A DNA stretch of 64,000 nucleotides from Eutypa lata (Eukaryota; Ascomycota; Sordariomycetes; Xylariales; Diatrypaceae), in the NCBI GenBank assembly GCA_022661535.1, contig JAKULF010000009.1, positions 2,232,001-2,296,000 on the forward strand. Direction: 5' to 3'. Under the pieces are notes generated by a model. It was not told where the DNA came from, did not search any database, and was given only the letters and a program-made list of their open reading frames with translations. The first letter of the stretch is position 1. Every line of letters starts with the position of its first letter. Position numbers and translations under genes: made by a program. Below, one piece after another: positions 21,603 through 33,825 of this stretch.

Positions 21603-22500
21603 TCAGCTTCAATTTGTTCAACGACGTTGACTTTTCTTGGACCTTCGGAGGGCTTGATTAATAATCACAACCCCCTGAAACTAGTACTTGTTAGCTGTTC
21701 CACGGGCAGTGTTGGATTGATGCTCATATAAAGTACACTGTAACTAGTATACCTAAACTAGGCATATAGCATTCTATAAAAGCATATCGTTCATATTGGC
21801 ATTCCTTGTCTGGACGCGACAGGTATCCACGTAACTAACAGGATTCATTGCAATATCGAAATGTTTCATGAAACCTTGTTTGCAAGCCTGTCTACAGAGC
21901 AGAGAAGTGACCGGGGAAGAAGATACTTGCACATCGTGCTATTAACTCACCCGCTGCCTTTCTTCGCCCATCAACTAATCAAACACACGGATGCTAGTGG
22001 TCATAGGCCCAACCTCATAGGGGCGTAATTCCTATGCGTATGCATACTTAGTAGGTAGGCATCGATCAGTGAAGGTAATAAAAGGAGAAATAAGGTAAAG
22101 AACACCCAACACAGGTCAGGGGGTGCATTGGTCCATTCCTGTGCTAAGCCCCTCAGTGTATCAAGGCAATGTTCAGCTGTAAGCCCCAAGGTACCTACTC
22201 AGTACGTCTAGTTTCTTCCTGAGCCAAGGTATAATCACTACTTTTCTCTCGCTACTGTATTAGCTGCTAGTAGCCTCAGGCAGATGAATAATGGTAGGTA
22301 TTTAATTACTCACATGACCAATATATCAAATGCTCGAATACCATCAAACGCATAATAGTGGAAAGGGTCCTAATAGCAATGGCCACGAGCTCATTGAAAC
22401 CACCCAAAGTCCAGAAATAACCGCCACGCTTAACACGTTATTAAAAGTCAAGCCGTTGTTAATACCCCCGTGGCAGATGAACCTCACTGGTGTTCATCTG
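21603..22500. other. Intergenic between convergent genes
   Basis: Convergent 3' ends of the GH76 gene and the membrane-protein gene. TACC/GTAGG tracts occur at about 22047-22056 and 22190-22200. No gene is seen. Confidence 0.45.
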
Positions 22501-23521
22501 TTACCTCGGCTCTCTTACAGGCATTGCTAACTCATCCCCATCCAACTCCTGTGGGCTTCTTGGTTCATTCACGGAAACCATTTCTGCAGGGAGATGATTA
22601 GGATGTAATTCTGCCTTTCTCTCTTCTGACGGCCCAATCTCAACCGGTGCAGTCTTTGCTCGTCGTCTCCTTCGCCAAATGTATCCAAGGAGAACGGCAG
22701 CCGCTACTCCTGCAACACCGCCGACAACAGGACCAGCAACCCAGGCTAGATCTGGAGCCTCTGATGGTGGCGATGGTAGGCTCGTTGCTATTACTCGAAT
22801 TGGTACTCCTACATCACCTAAATAAGCTTAGAGAGAAATGACATACATGAACTATTGTCAACTGAACCAGTAGTCAGATCATGTTGTTGAGAGGTCGCGG
22901 ATGGCAAGACTAGATATGATGTAGTAAAGGTTAAGGTCGCCGGTCTCTCACTAACTAATGTTGTGATCTCCACCGTAGCAGTTGCGGGGATGGGTGCATA
23001 CGACGTTATTAGGGTCACGAATGACCAAACGATTGTAGAACCCCCCGCCACTGTTGTGTAAGGAATTGTAACATTGGCAAGCGACCTTGATGGTGTCACA
23101 GTGCCTTCTGACATGGAGGTCAACAACGACCAGCTCAATGCCGATCCCGACGGCGTGGAACTGGGCGCGCTGCTCGTCCCTTGTGGTGATAGTACATCGC
23201 AATAATCGACGAATTCCTGAAGCGCGGGAAACGCCTCCGTTATTGTGGTATTCGTAGATGCAAGGCAAGTTCTGCAGCTGTTGTAGTACTCAAAGAACGC
23301 TGAGCCACTGTCGCATAACGCAGGCGTTTCACCAACTTGCTGGGCTTCTAAATAGGCATTGTCTATGACAATTGTCAAACAACTGAGGCTAAGGAAGGCT
23401 TCTTTGGACACGGATTTGAAGTTGGGGCCTTACTGCAAGTAGTATAACAAGCGGAAGGAACAGTATCAGCCCGTGGAAGCAATGCCTCCCAAAGCAGGTT
23501 GAACCGGGACCAGATCTGCAT
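22501..23521 (-). CDS. Single-pass cell-surface protein with N-terminal Cys-rich module
   Basis: Uncharacterised fungal protein. Exon 1 is 23521..23434, exon 2 begins at 23362 and exon 3 is 22817..22501. The N-terminal part has the spacing CYTTC ... LC ... SCRTC within NNAYLEAQQVGETPALCDSGSAF-type wording, a module common in Pezizomycotina surface proteins. A Ser/Thr/Pro-rich stretch follows, then one membrane segment (AGPVVGGVAGVAAVLLGYIW) with a basic stop-transfer RRRR and a short acidic cytoplasmic tail ending VREPR. The second intron is uncertain. A canonical donor GTATGT (exon 2 ending 22847, 306 aa) leaves only a 29-nt intron, while a weaker donor GTTCAG (exon 2 ending 22868, 299 aa) gives 50 nt. 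Both keep frame. The layout suggests a wall-stress sensor or adhesin-like role, but that is speculation. Confidence 0.7.
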
Positions 23522-24827
23522 TTTTGGCTTCCCCCGTTAAAACAAAACTCTACTGGTTAAAATAGGAGACGAAAGGCAAGACATCCACTTCGACAACTTT
23601 CGAGGGCTCTTTGCGGCTTTATAGTTACTCTTGCTATAGTAGGGGTAGTAAACGGTAGACCAGTCAGGAAAATAGATCGACGCCACCCATCCAATATTGG
23701 CTTGTAATAGCGAATGCCAGCGTTTAATTGTCTCGCTGATTGGTAACAATGCAGCGACTTCAGCAGGCTCCCGTCCTCCATAAGGGAACCATGACTGCCG
23801 AACCAATCAAAGCATTATTGCACTTTCCTGCAGATACGGAGATGTGCAGCGTCATTATAGAATTGTATGCTCATTCTATATGTAAGGCTCTAATACCAAG
23901 CTAGAGTGGTGATGATTCCCTAGTAGCAACGTGGTTTATACTTAAATATCAATGGCAAACTAAATACCCGCAACTACGACGTGATGTACTAGAGTGAGTT
24001 CATCATGAAAGTGTAATTTTCAGTCTCGAACTCTCCTCGAGGTATAATGCTCGCTATTTATTGCAAAGTATGAAGTCCTCAACGGTCACATCAAATAACG
24101 GAACAATGCTTATCTCATGCAGTAAGCAAGGCTGTATATTAATTCGATCTTCATATATCGAATATACTATGTAGTACTACCTAACTACTTACTTTTCTAG
24201 CCAAAGTTTCAGGAAAATTATGTAGTTACATTGCGTGTCACCCCATCGCACTATCCCACATCTTGCAGTTTCTCCTGTGATACAATACAATACAATATGT
24301 CAACCGCCAAACTCGAATCGGCACTCGACGTGTGAGTTTGACTATATACCTCTCATGAAAACGAGAACAGCTTACCTTGTAAGAAGTCCAACGGAATGTG
24401 TACCCGAGTAAGTTGTCAAGACTCCACATTATGTAACATCCCACTAAGAGACAAACCCGAGACTAATATCGCGGGGTAAGTAGCCGCACCTTTCATGTGT
24501 GGCGTCATAGCTCCTGCTGCCTTGCACAAATTCCGTTTCCTGTGGTGGGGTAGCGGTAACTAGCTTCTGTTAGCTACCTAAGTCATCGCTAACTTACTTA
24601 AAGCATTCCTTTGCAATCCAACACCGAAAACCAACCAAGAGATCTAAACGAAGATTCATACTCTATAATTATCTTGCTCACCCCATCTCTAAAACACATC
24701 TCCTTTGATTCATCCGAGAAAATAGCTACACACGTACCGGCAAAATACACACCAGAGAGAGAGAGAGAGAGAGAGAGAGCAACGAAAACCCCCACATCAC
24801 CATCACACATCACAGATCCCCCCAAAA
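23522..24827. other. Intergenic between divergent genes
   Basis: Shared upstream region of the surface-protein gene (-) and the ubiquitin hydrolase gene (+). A (GA)13 run at 24754-24779 lies about 50 bp before the hydrolase ATG. No gene is recognised. Confidence 0.45.
24754..24779. repeat. (AG)13 microsatellite in a 5' leader
   Basis: Perfect dinucleotide run about 50 bp before the start codon of the ubiquitin hydrolase gene, probably within its 5' UTR. Confidence 0.9.
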
Positions 24828-25787
24828 ATGGCCTCCACGACGATAACGCACCCGGACCCGCCGGCGGACCCCTCGCGACCGGCCTTCATCCCGCTGGAGG
24901 CGAACCCGGAAGTGATGACGGGGCTCCTCCGGCGGCTGGGCCTCAGCAGCGCGCTGGCCATGCACGACGTGTACTCGATCACGGAGCCGGAGCTGCTGGC
25001 GTTCGTGCCGCGGCCCGCGCTGGCGCTGCTGCTCGTGTTCCCCGTCAGCGCGGCGTACGAGGCGCAGCGGCTGGCCGAGGACGCCGGCGCCCCCGAGTAC
25101 GACGGCCGCGGCCCCGCCGAGCCCGTGCTCTGGTTCCGCCAGACCATCCGGAACGCCTGCGGCCTCATGGGCCTGCTGCACGCCGTGGGGAACGGGCCGG
25201 CGAGGGGGTTTGTTGGTTCGTCTTTTCTTTTCTTTTTGTTCTTTTTTTTTGTTCCTTTTCTTTTTCTTTTTCTTTTTCTTTCTCTCTTCCCCCTCTTTCC
25301 TTTCCCCATTTCCCCTACCCCATCTCACTCCACCCTACCTTCTCCGAATCTGCATTATGCTAACTCACTTACTCACCCCCCTCTCCCCCCACATACAGAA
25401 CCGAACTCAACCCTCGACAAGCTAATCCAAGACGCGACGCCCCTGGGTCCGACGGAGCGGTCGGCGCTCCTCGAGCAGACGCCCGACCTCGCGGCGGCGC
25501 ACCAGGAGGCGGCGAGCGGGGGCGCGACGGCGGCGCCCGACGCCCAGGACGACGTCGACCTGCACTACGTGTGCTTCGTGAAGACGGAGGACGGGACGCT
25601 GTGGGAGCTGGACGGGCGGCGCAAGGGTCCCATCGCGCGCGGGAAGCTCGACGGTAGTAGTGGTAGCGGGGAGGAGGAGGACGTGCTCTGCGAGAAGGCG
25701 CTCCTGTGGGGCCCGCTGAAGTTCCTCGAGCGCGAGGGGGGCGACCTCCGCTTCAGCTGTGTTGCGTTGGCTGGGGCGCTGGACTGA
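24828..25787 (+). CDS. Ubiquitin carboxyl-terminal hydrolase, UCH family (UCH-L3/Yuh1-like)
   Basis: Cysteine peptidase that removes small adducts from the ubiquitin or NEDD8/Rub1 C-terminus. Exons 24828..25215 and 25399..25787 give 258 aa, normal for UCH-L3. All active-site residues are visible: Gln105 and Cys111 in RQTIRNACGLMGLLHAV, His185 in DVDLHYVCFV and Asp201 in LWELDGRRKGP. The N-terminus has the usual PLEANPEVM start and DVYSITEPELLAFVPRP. Exon junction F-V-E-P-N-S-T-L fits the family, and the intron carries GCTAAC as a branch point. The intron has no in-frame stop and is 183 nt (61 codons), so an unspliced message would stay open and give 319 aa with a Phe/Leu/Pro-rich insert after residue 129. 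Codons are very GC-rich. Confidence 0.92.
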   Translation: MASTTITHPDPPADPSRPAFIPLEANPEVMTGLLRRLGLSSALAMHDVYSITEPELLAFVPRPALALLLVFPVSAAYEAQRLAEDAGAPEYDGRGPAEPVLWFRQTIRNACGLMGLLHAVGNGPARGFVGSSFLFFLFFFFVPFLFLFLFLSLFPLFPFPISPTPSHSTLPSPNLHYANSLTHPPLPPHTEPNSTLDKLIQDATPLGPTERSALLEQTPDLAAAHQEAASGGATAAPDAQDDVDLHYVCFVKTEDGTLWELDGRRKGPIARGKLDGSSGSGEEEDVLCEKALLWGPLKFLEREGGDLRFSCVALAGALD

Positions 25788-26392
25788 GGAGTGAGGGGGT
25801 TACAAGGGGGGGGAGAAGAAGAGAGGAGAAAAAAAGAAAGTAGAATCCCTGAATTGAGCGATGAACGAATGCGTGAATTTAGGTTGGGTCGGGTCGGGTT
25901 TAGGTCTGCTCTTCACCTTCTTGTGGGAACAGGGAGACAGATGAGAATCCCCGGGAAGGAGACACTCTACTTACATGACCGGCTCATATTACAGACATGG
26001 AATGAGAGTGTTGGTTTATTTTGGTGCCATTCAATAGAACTGCATGCCCGAGAAGCGAAACTCCGCATGGAAGCCAAAAAGCATACTGGCGTTACAGGAA
26101 AGAAATGGGATTATCATTAAGAACTACAAGTGTATTTCGCGAATTCTAGGCCCAACGCCGCATTGAGAAAAGAACTCTTGAAAAGAAAAGAAAAAAATAG
26201 GTATGCAATCTAACGAGTGCCTATAGTTGCGTCCAAACAACACTGGGTTGAGTTTCCGGCGTTGCCCCTTTTAATACGCGCGTTCACTCTCACTCACACA
26301 CACCCTCCAAACCCAATCGAACCCCCGCCTAATAATACAATAGTTTTCATCAGCCATTTTAAAGAGCTACCGCTCGTCGAAAACGTAACTCG
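25788..26392. other. Intergenic between convergent genes
   Basis: 3' regions of the ubiquitin hydrolase (+) and the charged protein (-). Nothing else is recognised. Confidence 0.5.
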
Positions 26393-27738
26393 TCATGAGA
26401 GCTTATTTCGTCCGTTGGTAGCCGAAGAAGACATGCCATTTAAGACTCTGTGCGAGGTATCGCAGCGACAGGAACTCGGCGCCCAGGGCGCTCTTGACGA
26501 GTAGCAGAACGAAGGACTAAAGACGGCGGACCCTAACGAACGAGTAGGGCTCCTGGAAGAAGAAGAGGAGCTCCCGGGAAGGGAGACTGCCCCGTCACCA
26601 CCTATCGGTTGCGAGGGTCCGCCAGATTCGCCCGGAGCATCGGCGGTGGGAGCCGCAGCGGCAGAGGCTGTTAGGGTTGGTAAGTGGGGAAGATCGTCAT
26701 CAAGGGCATTGCGCTCCTTACCCTTCTTCTGGCTATGCTTTTCCGTCTGCTTCTCCTTGCGCTCACGTTCCTTATCTTCGTTCTTCCTGGCCTTGTTGGC
26801 CTTGTTGGCCTTCTTGGCATCCTTGTTCTCCTCCTTGATGCGGTGCTTCTCTGTCTTCCGGGCATTCTTTTGATCCTTGGCCTTCTTTTTTTCTTCTTTC
26901 TTTAGATCCTTTCCGGTGGGCCCTGCGCTGGGGTCCGACTCACGAGGCGGTTCTGCGGGTTGGCTACCGGAGCCTTCTTCGACAGCGGTCACAGAAGTAG
27001 CAGGGCGCTCGCTGCGTTCAACCTCTTGTTCGGTCTGCTGTGGGAGACTGACTATTCTGTTCACGGCATCTAAAGCACGTAGAATGGCTAGCGTGGCCGA
27101 TCCGCGTCGAGGCCCCTCCTGGCTAGGCTCTGGTGCTTTTCGAGAAGAGGTCGCAGGTAGCCCGGTATCGGCATCGTGAAATGAATTCTGCACGATATTT
27201 ACGACCCGAGTCAGTCCTTCATGGATGATATCTTGCTTATCTCGAGGGCCTTCACGTTGATTGCTGTCTTCGGTAGCTGCCGATGGAGCGTTGATGCGCT
27301 GTTGTAGGTCCTGCACGATGCCTACAATGTGTTCAAAGACACGGACTGGATCCTCCGATGGACACTGTTCGGCTGGAGATTTGTCTTTAGCCACAGGTGA
27401 CTTGGCTGACGTACAGGCACGTGTCAGCTAATTACCGCAGTTAGACGGATCATGCAATAAGATAGCAACGAACCGATCGAGTTGTCCCCAGGCGTCACAC
27501 CCGCATCAGATTCTGGACGGCTGGTTTTGCGAGCGGGGGTATTGCTAGATTCAGGCGGTTCATTTTCTTCGAGGAGCGGTTTTGAGGTGCTAGCTGGATG
27601 CCACCTCTGCTCCTCGCGTGTGAGCTCATCCTGCTCTGCTTGTTGGCTCTCACGCCTCCAAGCTAGGCGCTCGGCCTCTTCTTTGACTCGGCGCTGTGCT
27701 TGGGGATTCTTCTTCCTGGAGACAATGTTGGGTATCAT
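26393..27738 (-). CDS. Uncharacterised highly charged low-complexity protein
   Basis: Not recognised. Exons 27738..27474 and 27405..26393 give 425 aa. The junction (ATC G|CC AAG) is chosen because the nearer AG acceptor leads to a stop, while the acceptor GTCAG keeps frame into AKSPVAKDKSP. The N-terminal part is basic and Arg/Glu-rich (RRVKEEAERLAWRRESQQ), probably helical. The middle has two short amphipathic stretches (VFEHIVGIVQDLQQRI and LTRVVNIVQNSF). About residues 245-310 are a Lys/Glu coiled-coil-like segment, and the C-terminus is Ser/Pro-rich. The last 60 residues look unlike the rest and could include an unrecognised intron. A nuclear or scaffold role is possible, but nothing shows it. 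Confidence 0.5.
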
Positions 27739-30700
27739 CTTCTATGAACCAGACTGGAGAAGGACTTGGAGGGCAGTTCTTCTATTACGGGAACTGCTCT
27801 CGGGGTAGTATAGTTCGAAACTAGAGGGCGCGTCGGAACTGGACACTAAATGGAACGACTTGGATATAGGAATTTTCGTGTAAGTATGCGTACTATAGAA
27901 AGGAAATATATAATAAGTGTTGATAAGTTGAGCGAGCTTGATCACTCATTTTTTGAATCGAATGGATTGGGGGAGGAAGAGGAGATGGGATTCAGTTCTC
28001 CCGGTTAGGGAAGTTTCATGCTACAGGTGTATTGCCTATCTGGTTGCACCTTCTTTAGGTGGTTTTCTTTAAAGAGAAGGACCATACCGTACATGTAGAA
28101 CTGGTTCTCTAAGGTAGATAGGTAGGAAGTCACACGTTGGGTAATGAATTCACCAAGAAGGGTAGTACCTCATACATGCATGTGTATCTCCATGGCTGAA
28201 TAGCTGAGCTATGAAATTACTATAAAGTAAACTAGAACCATAAAATGGGATGTTGATAGCCTCACTAGCTACCTACCTAGGTACATATAAGTAGAACTAT
28301 GAGAAGAGAAATTATTAACATGTTCATTATCTTCAAGATAACAGATCCCCTGTGTTTCATCATGAAGTAAATTCAAAGAAGTTGAATTAAGATTGGGGTT
28401 CACATCGTTATATGGATCGACATGAGCACTTAAGTACTCAGTTAGGGAAATAAAGCTAGGTCAATATCAAACATTTATTCACCTAATCACCACCCCGGCC
28501 TAAGGTTATTTGACATTGTTTTTTTCTTCTTCTTATGTGCTGAGGTACTTAGTTGAGATGTTGAGAATGAGGGAGACAGACCTCCATTGAAGTATTATGT
28601 CACGTTTTTCTCGGAACTAGAGAACCCGAAAGCAACTGCAGGTGCCCAGGTGGTAGTTCGGAATAATGCTGGCATTTCCAAGCTAAGAAGACGATCTAGC
28701 AACATCGTCCATAGGTAGTCGCTGTTCTAGTTGGAGTGTTTTAACGAACTGCAAACGCTGCCGAGCAAACCTTTCAGCTCCCCACGCCGTCCGGTAGGCT
28801 GCCGGACTATTTCGGGAGATGAGCGATATGATTGGCTATTACCTGAAACCTTAGCCTTTCTAGGTAAGTATGAATATCCAAGTAGTACGTATGATCTGCA
28901 GGGGATGGGGTCCCTTGCTCTATCACATCATTGATTTCCAGTGACCTCGTGGGCTCTAGTTAGTTGCATATGTAGGTTCCCAGCCCGTCGGTTCAAATAC
29001 TAGTAAGAATGGTCGAAATGTGTTGCATGATGGCGAGTTATAGTGGCGCAGTTAGTTTACGCAAAAGCCTCATGGTAGACCTGTCTAACCCCCCAACTGC
29101 AAAGGAACTAATTTAGAGCTGATGCAAATTTCACTGGCTGTAGGAGTCAACCCTCAGCCAAACCCCTTGACGCGGATTATTGTTGGAGGGGCTAATAGAT
29201 CTAGGTGTCATATTAGAAGTAGATATTTGAGACTATTTTATTTACGATTCTAGAACGTACCCAGAACGACAGCTAGGTTGACCCATGGTCCAGTCTGTAC
29301 CGCGACTGTTGACAATAATCTTACAGTTGTATACATATGTAGAAGATCTGGGCAGTAAGATATCTAGCAAAGACGTGTGCGACTTCGTATACAATCTTAT
29401 CATTTTTATAACGTTCGGGAAATTATGAGAACCGATTGGTTTGTGCATATTCTTGCAAACTAATCAATATTTATCTTATGAATCCCAGACAAAAGAAATG
29501 GTCTCTGAATTATCCATTCCAGCACAAGCACTTATCTAAGGGGTTGGACTGTGCTCTGGAACAAGGCTGATGCTAGATGGATTTTCCCCGGGTCTGTTTG
29601 CCGATCTCCCTTTCCCGCGAGATCTCACCTGGGCATCGACCAATCCATGGCCCCGGCTTGCTTAGCTAGGGTTGTTTATGTTATATTCTACTTCGTATAT
29701 TTTGTCTCTTCCCTACCCGTGTTCCGTAGTGTTTCTGTTGATGTCATCCACCAACTAACACGTGCTAACGCAAAGAAAAAGAAAGCCTTCCTTTAACGTC
29801 TAAACAGAGACATGCCTCGAGACTGGCTGAGCCGTCGCTTCTTTGGGAGGATTTCCCCTCAGTACTTACATATATCATCGCCTGTCGGGTTATTAGAGCT
29901 CCAAATGGTAATTCGCGTTTTACCCCAAAATGTAAACTATCAAACCCCTGCAACCCTTACAACCCCTGCACAAGTTTAAATTCCGTAACCAGCTTTCCTC
30001 ACCGAAGAGAGAGCTAGATATAAAAGTTACTTAATGATTAATTATTCTCCGCATGTACCCCTGAGGTTCTTGATCAGAACCAATCTTTGAACATTCTTTC
30101 CTGAATTCAGATACTGTATTGTTGTTGCATCTATACATACTGTAAGCATACCTATCACGTCGCGCTTAAGTACTTACAACGCCTTTAAGCTCCGTTTGTT
30201 TGGAATTTGATACCGTCGCATTGACATGTATTGTTCGATCTTGGTTGTTTCGCAAACAGCCAATCGGTCCAATAAGGATCGGATGGGGGCTAGAGTCTAG
30301 GGGGGTTTTCATGGGATTGACGCCATTATGGATTAACCATGCTGCAGCCATGCACGTCGTTTGAGCTGCTGCAAGCTTCCGTAAGGTACAGCCCACTCAG
30401 CGTGATGGATCTTCTAAGCACCACCTCTAGAGTCTAACATCATATTCATACATGCGTGTACATGATCGTAAGTTATGTCGGTTCATATACTCCTTACCAA
30501 TATAGATAGATGAATGATAGACATACAGGGCGCATTGTCGTGCATATAACCAATCTTCTAGCACTATGTAGTAGATACGTAGGTAGGTGTGTCTGTGTGT
30601 ATATACTAAAAGTTTGTTCAAACAAGAATTGTTTTAGTGCCTAGCACACACTGCATATACCGACTCCGTAATGGTGCATTGAATCCATCCGTTCTGGTAA

Positions 30701-31212
30701 CTATCAGTTGACTAACATAGCGGCTATACTCCGTATGTAGAGTATCTAGGGGTTTTTAGTTTAGCTGTCAGTTTAGACTCAATTGATCTGTAGCAAAGTT
30801 ACACCAATCCATCTTCCTACTGTACCTACTTATTATTAGTATGATCCAGTTTCAAGGCGTCGCAAGTTCTCCCTTCCCTTCCCTTCCCTTTTCTTCGTCT
30901 CTGTATTTTTAATCTTTCCACTGTGTTAAACACGCTCCTTTGCATGTCTAGTCCTTTTAATCATATCAATCAATAGCTCTTCTCTTCTTGTAAAATTCCC
31001 CTTCAACTTTGTAGGCTATGACTTCATAGACGGAACAGAACCTCTTCAGGTCAATCGAATCTAATCTATGACCTACCTATACCGATGGAGCCCCACGTCT
31101 TCATTCATTACCGCCGCGGCTGAAGATATAAGTTATCTATTATCGCAACATCGAACGAACTTGAATAGAGCACTTATACATGGCTTGGCTAGAGCCTGGC
31201 TAGATAGAGAAA
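27739..31212. other. Gene-free stretch of 3.5 kb
   Basis: No recognisable gene, tRNA or transposon on either strand. TACC/GTAGG tracts are present (about 28113-28123, 28266-28282, 30576-30590), as is a CCTTCCCTT run at about 30873-30893. Short open frames (for example 28731-28934) lack family features. Confidence 0.4.
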
Positions 31213-33825
31213 ATGGGGTTCCTAAACTTCTTACTGAGGAAGCATTCTTCCACTAACAACCTTGCTAATGCTAATGACTTCGGCACTCTTAAAGCTCAGT
31301 CTTATGATTCGACCGTAGCGGCAAAACCACCAATCCTTGGTAGGCTTTTCATCCCAATTTAGTAATTCCTATTCGGATTATAGCCAACTGACACCACAAA
31401 ATCGATAGGTGCATATCCAGTAGCAGGAAATGGAACCAACCTTTTACAGAGGCTTCAGGAGACACAGCCAGGCGTTAACAATGTTGTCTTTGATTCCTCT
31501 GCCCCGACACCTATTATTCCTAGGCTTCGCAGCGACAGTGTTGAACGACCTAAAACTGCACCCCCAAAACAAGCATCTGGAGCAGCCAAACGCCGAGGCC
31601 CTCCCTACAAGTTGCCTCCTAAGATCTGGTCGACATCATCGGCCGAACTCAAGCCTATCCTTGCTCCGCCGATCCCAGCCTTTCTACGAGAACGCACTTC
31701 TTCAATAGGTTCCTCTAGTTCCAAGGGATTTGTCGATCTGCTAGATGCTCAGTCGGTAATCAAGCCACCGGATTTTCGCAGCCGTGTTAAGGCAACTGGG
31801 GCGAGAGATTATGGGGAAGATGTAGCTGACCGAAATATTGCTGAGAACATGCTTGACTCGAATTCCACTCAAGCTCGGGATTGTTATATCAATAACTTTG
31901 GTGCTATTCCAACCAGTGTTTGCGACATCCTCGAGGGTGATCAACTACGGCAACCGCGAAAGAGACACTCGATAGCGACGGGTTTAGGGATAGAATCCCT
32001 CGTTTCTAGCAACCGTAACGTGCATCCGAAGAAGAGCTCGCATGATGTATCTGCGCAGTATACACCTAGCAGTCGCCCGTTGGGTACTTCAATGAAGGAC
32101 AGGCGGAACTCGTTGCATTCATACGTCGCGCTGTCGTCATCTACAGCGAGGCCTCGCGGTTCCTCGAAACGTAGGAAGTTCCCAGAGTCGGATATTCACA
32201 GGTCGAGCATTGTTCAGCAGGAGCCCAAATTTGCCTATGAAAGTGATTCGGACATTGCCACGGAGGCTAGTTCTCCAACCAAGATCCGTCGGTCGCCTGA
32301 AAAGAACAAAAGCTCTATCAAACATCCTCATACTCGGGTCTCAAGGCTTGGGGCTTATCACCATGATGACGGGTATGAACAGCCTACAAAGGCTTGGGAA
32401 GAACCGCATGAGCCCTTGAAACATGTATCGAAGCGACAAACGATACATTATGCGCCCAACTCGACCGTCACTAGGCCTACTTCAAAAAGACATAGCCTTC
32501 ATAGCCTTCAGAGTATCCAGACTCCCACCCGAGAAGACACTTTACGAGATAGAAATTCTCACAAGTCCACATTCCTGAATGGTCCCAAGTCAGTGGAAGG
32601 CGTTCGTGCAAGACGCAACTCGGGACCCTCTCCCGCTCTTCATGCATTTCCCTTATCAAACCCCAATCGAAATTCATGTCAGTATTCTATTAACCCCTTA
32701 TTTCCTACGGTTATTTAAATAACTGCTAACTTATCTTCAGCCGGGACACATGATGACCTAGACAAGTCGGTCCGCCGTGCTCGTGCTCAGAGTATTGCTT
32801 CGATTTCAAGTAAAGACATAAAGCCGTCTGACATTGAAGATATGGTTCCCGAAAGAAATAGCAGCCTACGAAACTATTCTTTAACCTCGGAGACGGCGAC
32901 ATACTCGAGCTTAAGCTCGAATCCTTTTAGACCACAATCACGGCATACCCCAAGCACATCCGTCGACCTTACGCCTACCGTACCGTTCTTCACTTTCACA
33001 AATCCTAGTCAAAATAACTTATCTATGGTCAATAGTAGTCCAAAAAGGGCTCAGATTACGCGATCCGCGGTGGTATCATCTTCAGTTGACCCTGCCCCAG
33101 CGGCTCATAAACAGGAGCCAGAACCAGTTTTCGACATGGATGAGTATGCATCTTTCTCAGATGATTCTTTTGAAAATCCGCATAAGCCTCGTGGCGAAAA
33201 GGAGAAGGAACTTCTGTTTGTCGAAAGTGTTTATGAGTTCAACGGGTCCCACCTTCCGGGCCTTCCCGGTATTTCCGATACGGCGACGTCACGTCCTACT
33301 ACATCTGAGTCGGCACAAATAAGATTCAGAGCATTCCACAGCCCCAGTAGCAGCGTATCTAGGGAATCTGATGATGATGATGGTGATGATGAAAGGCACC
33401 CTGATCTTACCCCATACTCGTCTCAACTTTTCGAGAGTAGACATCTTTTTAAACCAAAGGGATTCCAGGAGTCATCTTTGAGCCACTCGCACCCGGCGAG
33501 AAGGGAGGGGTTAATAGAGGGAGACGAGAGCAGCGACGACGAGATCAGCTTTGATATTCCTCGGAGTCGGACAAGCGCGATGCGGTATGACTCCACGCCC
33601 TCACGTAATAGTAGACCACGATACGACACAGCAGTTTCACCAATCGACGGAGAGGATGACAGCGCCCTCGACATTACAACGTTGATGCGACGACGTCGAG
33701 ACATGAAGACGAAGACACGAGAAAGCGGACCTGCTATTCGACAGGCACAGAGCATTAAGAAGCTGGACGGTATCACGACCTCGGTCGATAAACGATCTGG
33801 TTACATGACTGACGTTGAGCGATGA
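31213..33825 (+). CDS. Conserved-looking Ser-rich fungal protein of unknown function
   Basis: Not recognised. Three exons (31213..31339, 31409..32677, 32741..33825) join in frame to 826 aa. The start gives a compact N-terminus, MGFLNFLLRKHSSTNN, then KPPILGAYPVAGNG and KRRGPPYKLPPKIWSTSSAELKP. The body is rich in Ser, Arg and Pro, with many RRNS/KRHS-type sites suited to basophilic kinases (for example KRHSLHSLQS, DRRNSLHSY, RARRNSGPSP). Acidic patches such as DESSDDEISFDIP are present. No catalytic domain or membrane segment is seen. It looks like an intrinsically disordered, phospho-regulated cytosolic or nuclear protein (inference). A 25-T run follows about 13 bp after the stop codon. Confidence 0.72.

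Noticed and set aside
23537..23806. 89-codon minus-strand open frame just upstream of the surface-protein gene
   Set aside because: No family features and it cannot be joined in frame to the Cys-rich exon. It is treated as upstream region.
24803..25328. Long minus-strand open frames opposite the ubiquitin hydrolase
   Set aside because: They mirror the GC-rich codons and the pyrimidine-rich intron of the real plus-strand gene. The Lys/Arg-rich translation is simply the complement of the T/C tract.
28935..29020. GGTTCAAATAC with an upstream A-box-like GGGCTCTAGTTAG
   Set aside because: The T stem and acceptor stem do not pair, so a functional tRNA is not supported. A very old tRNA relic cannot be excluded.
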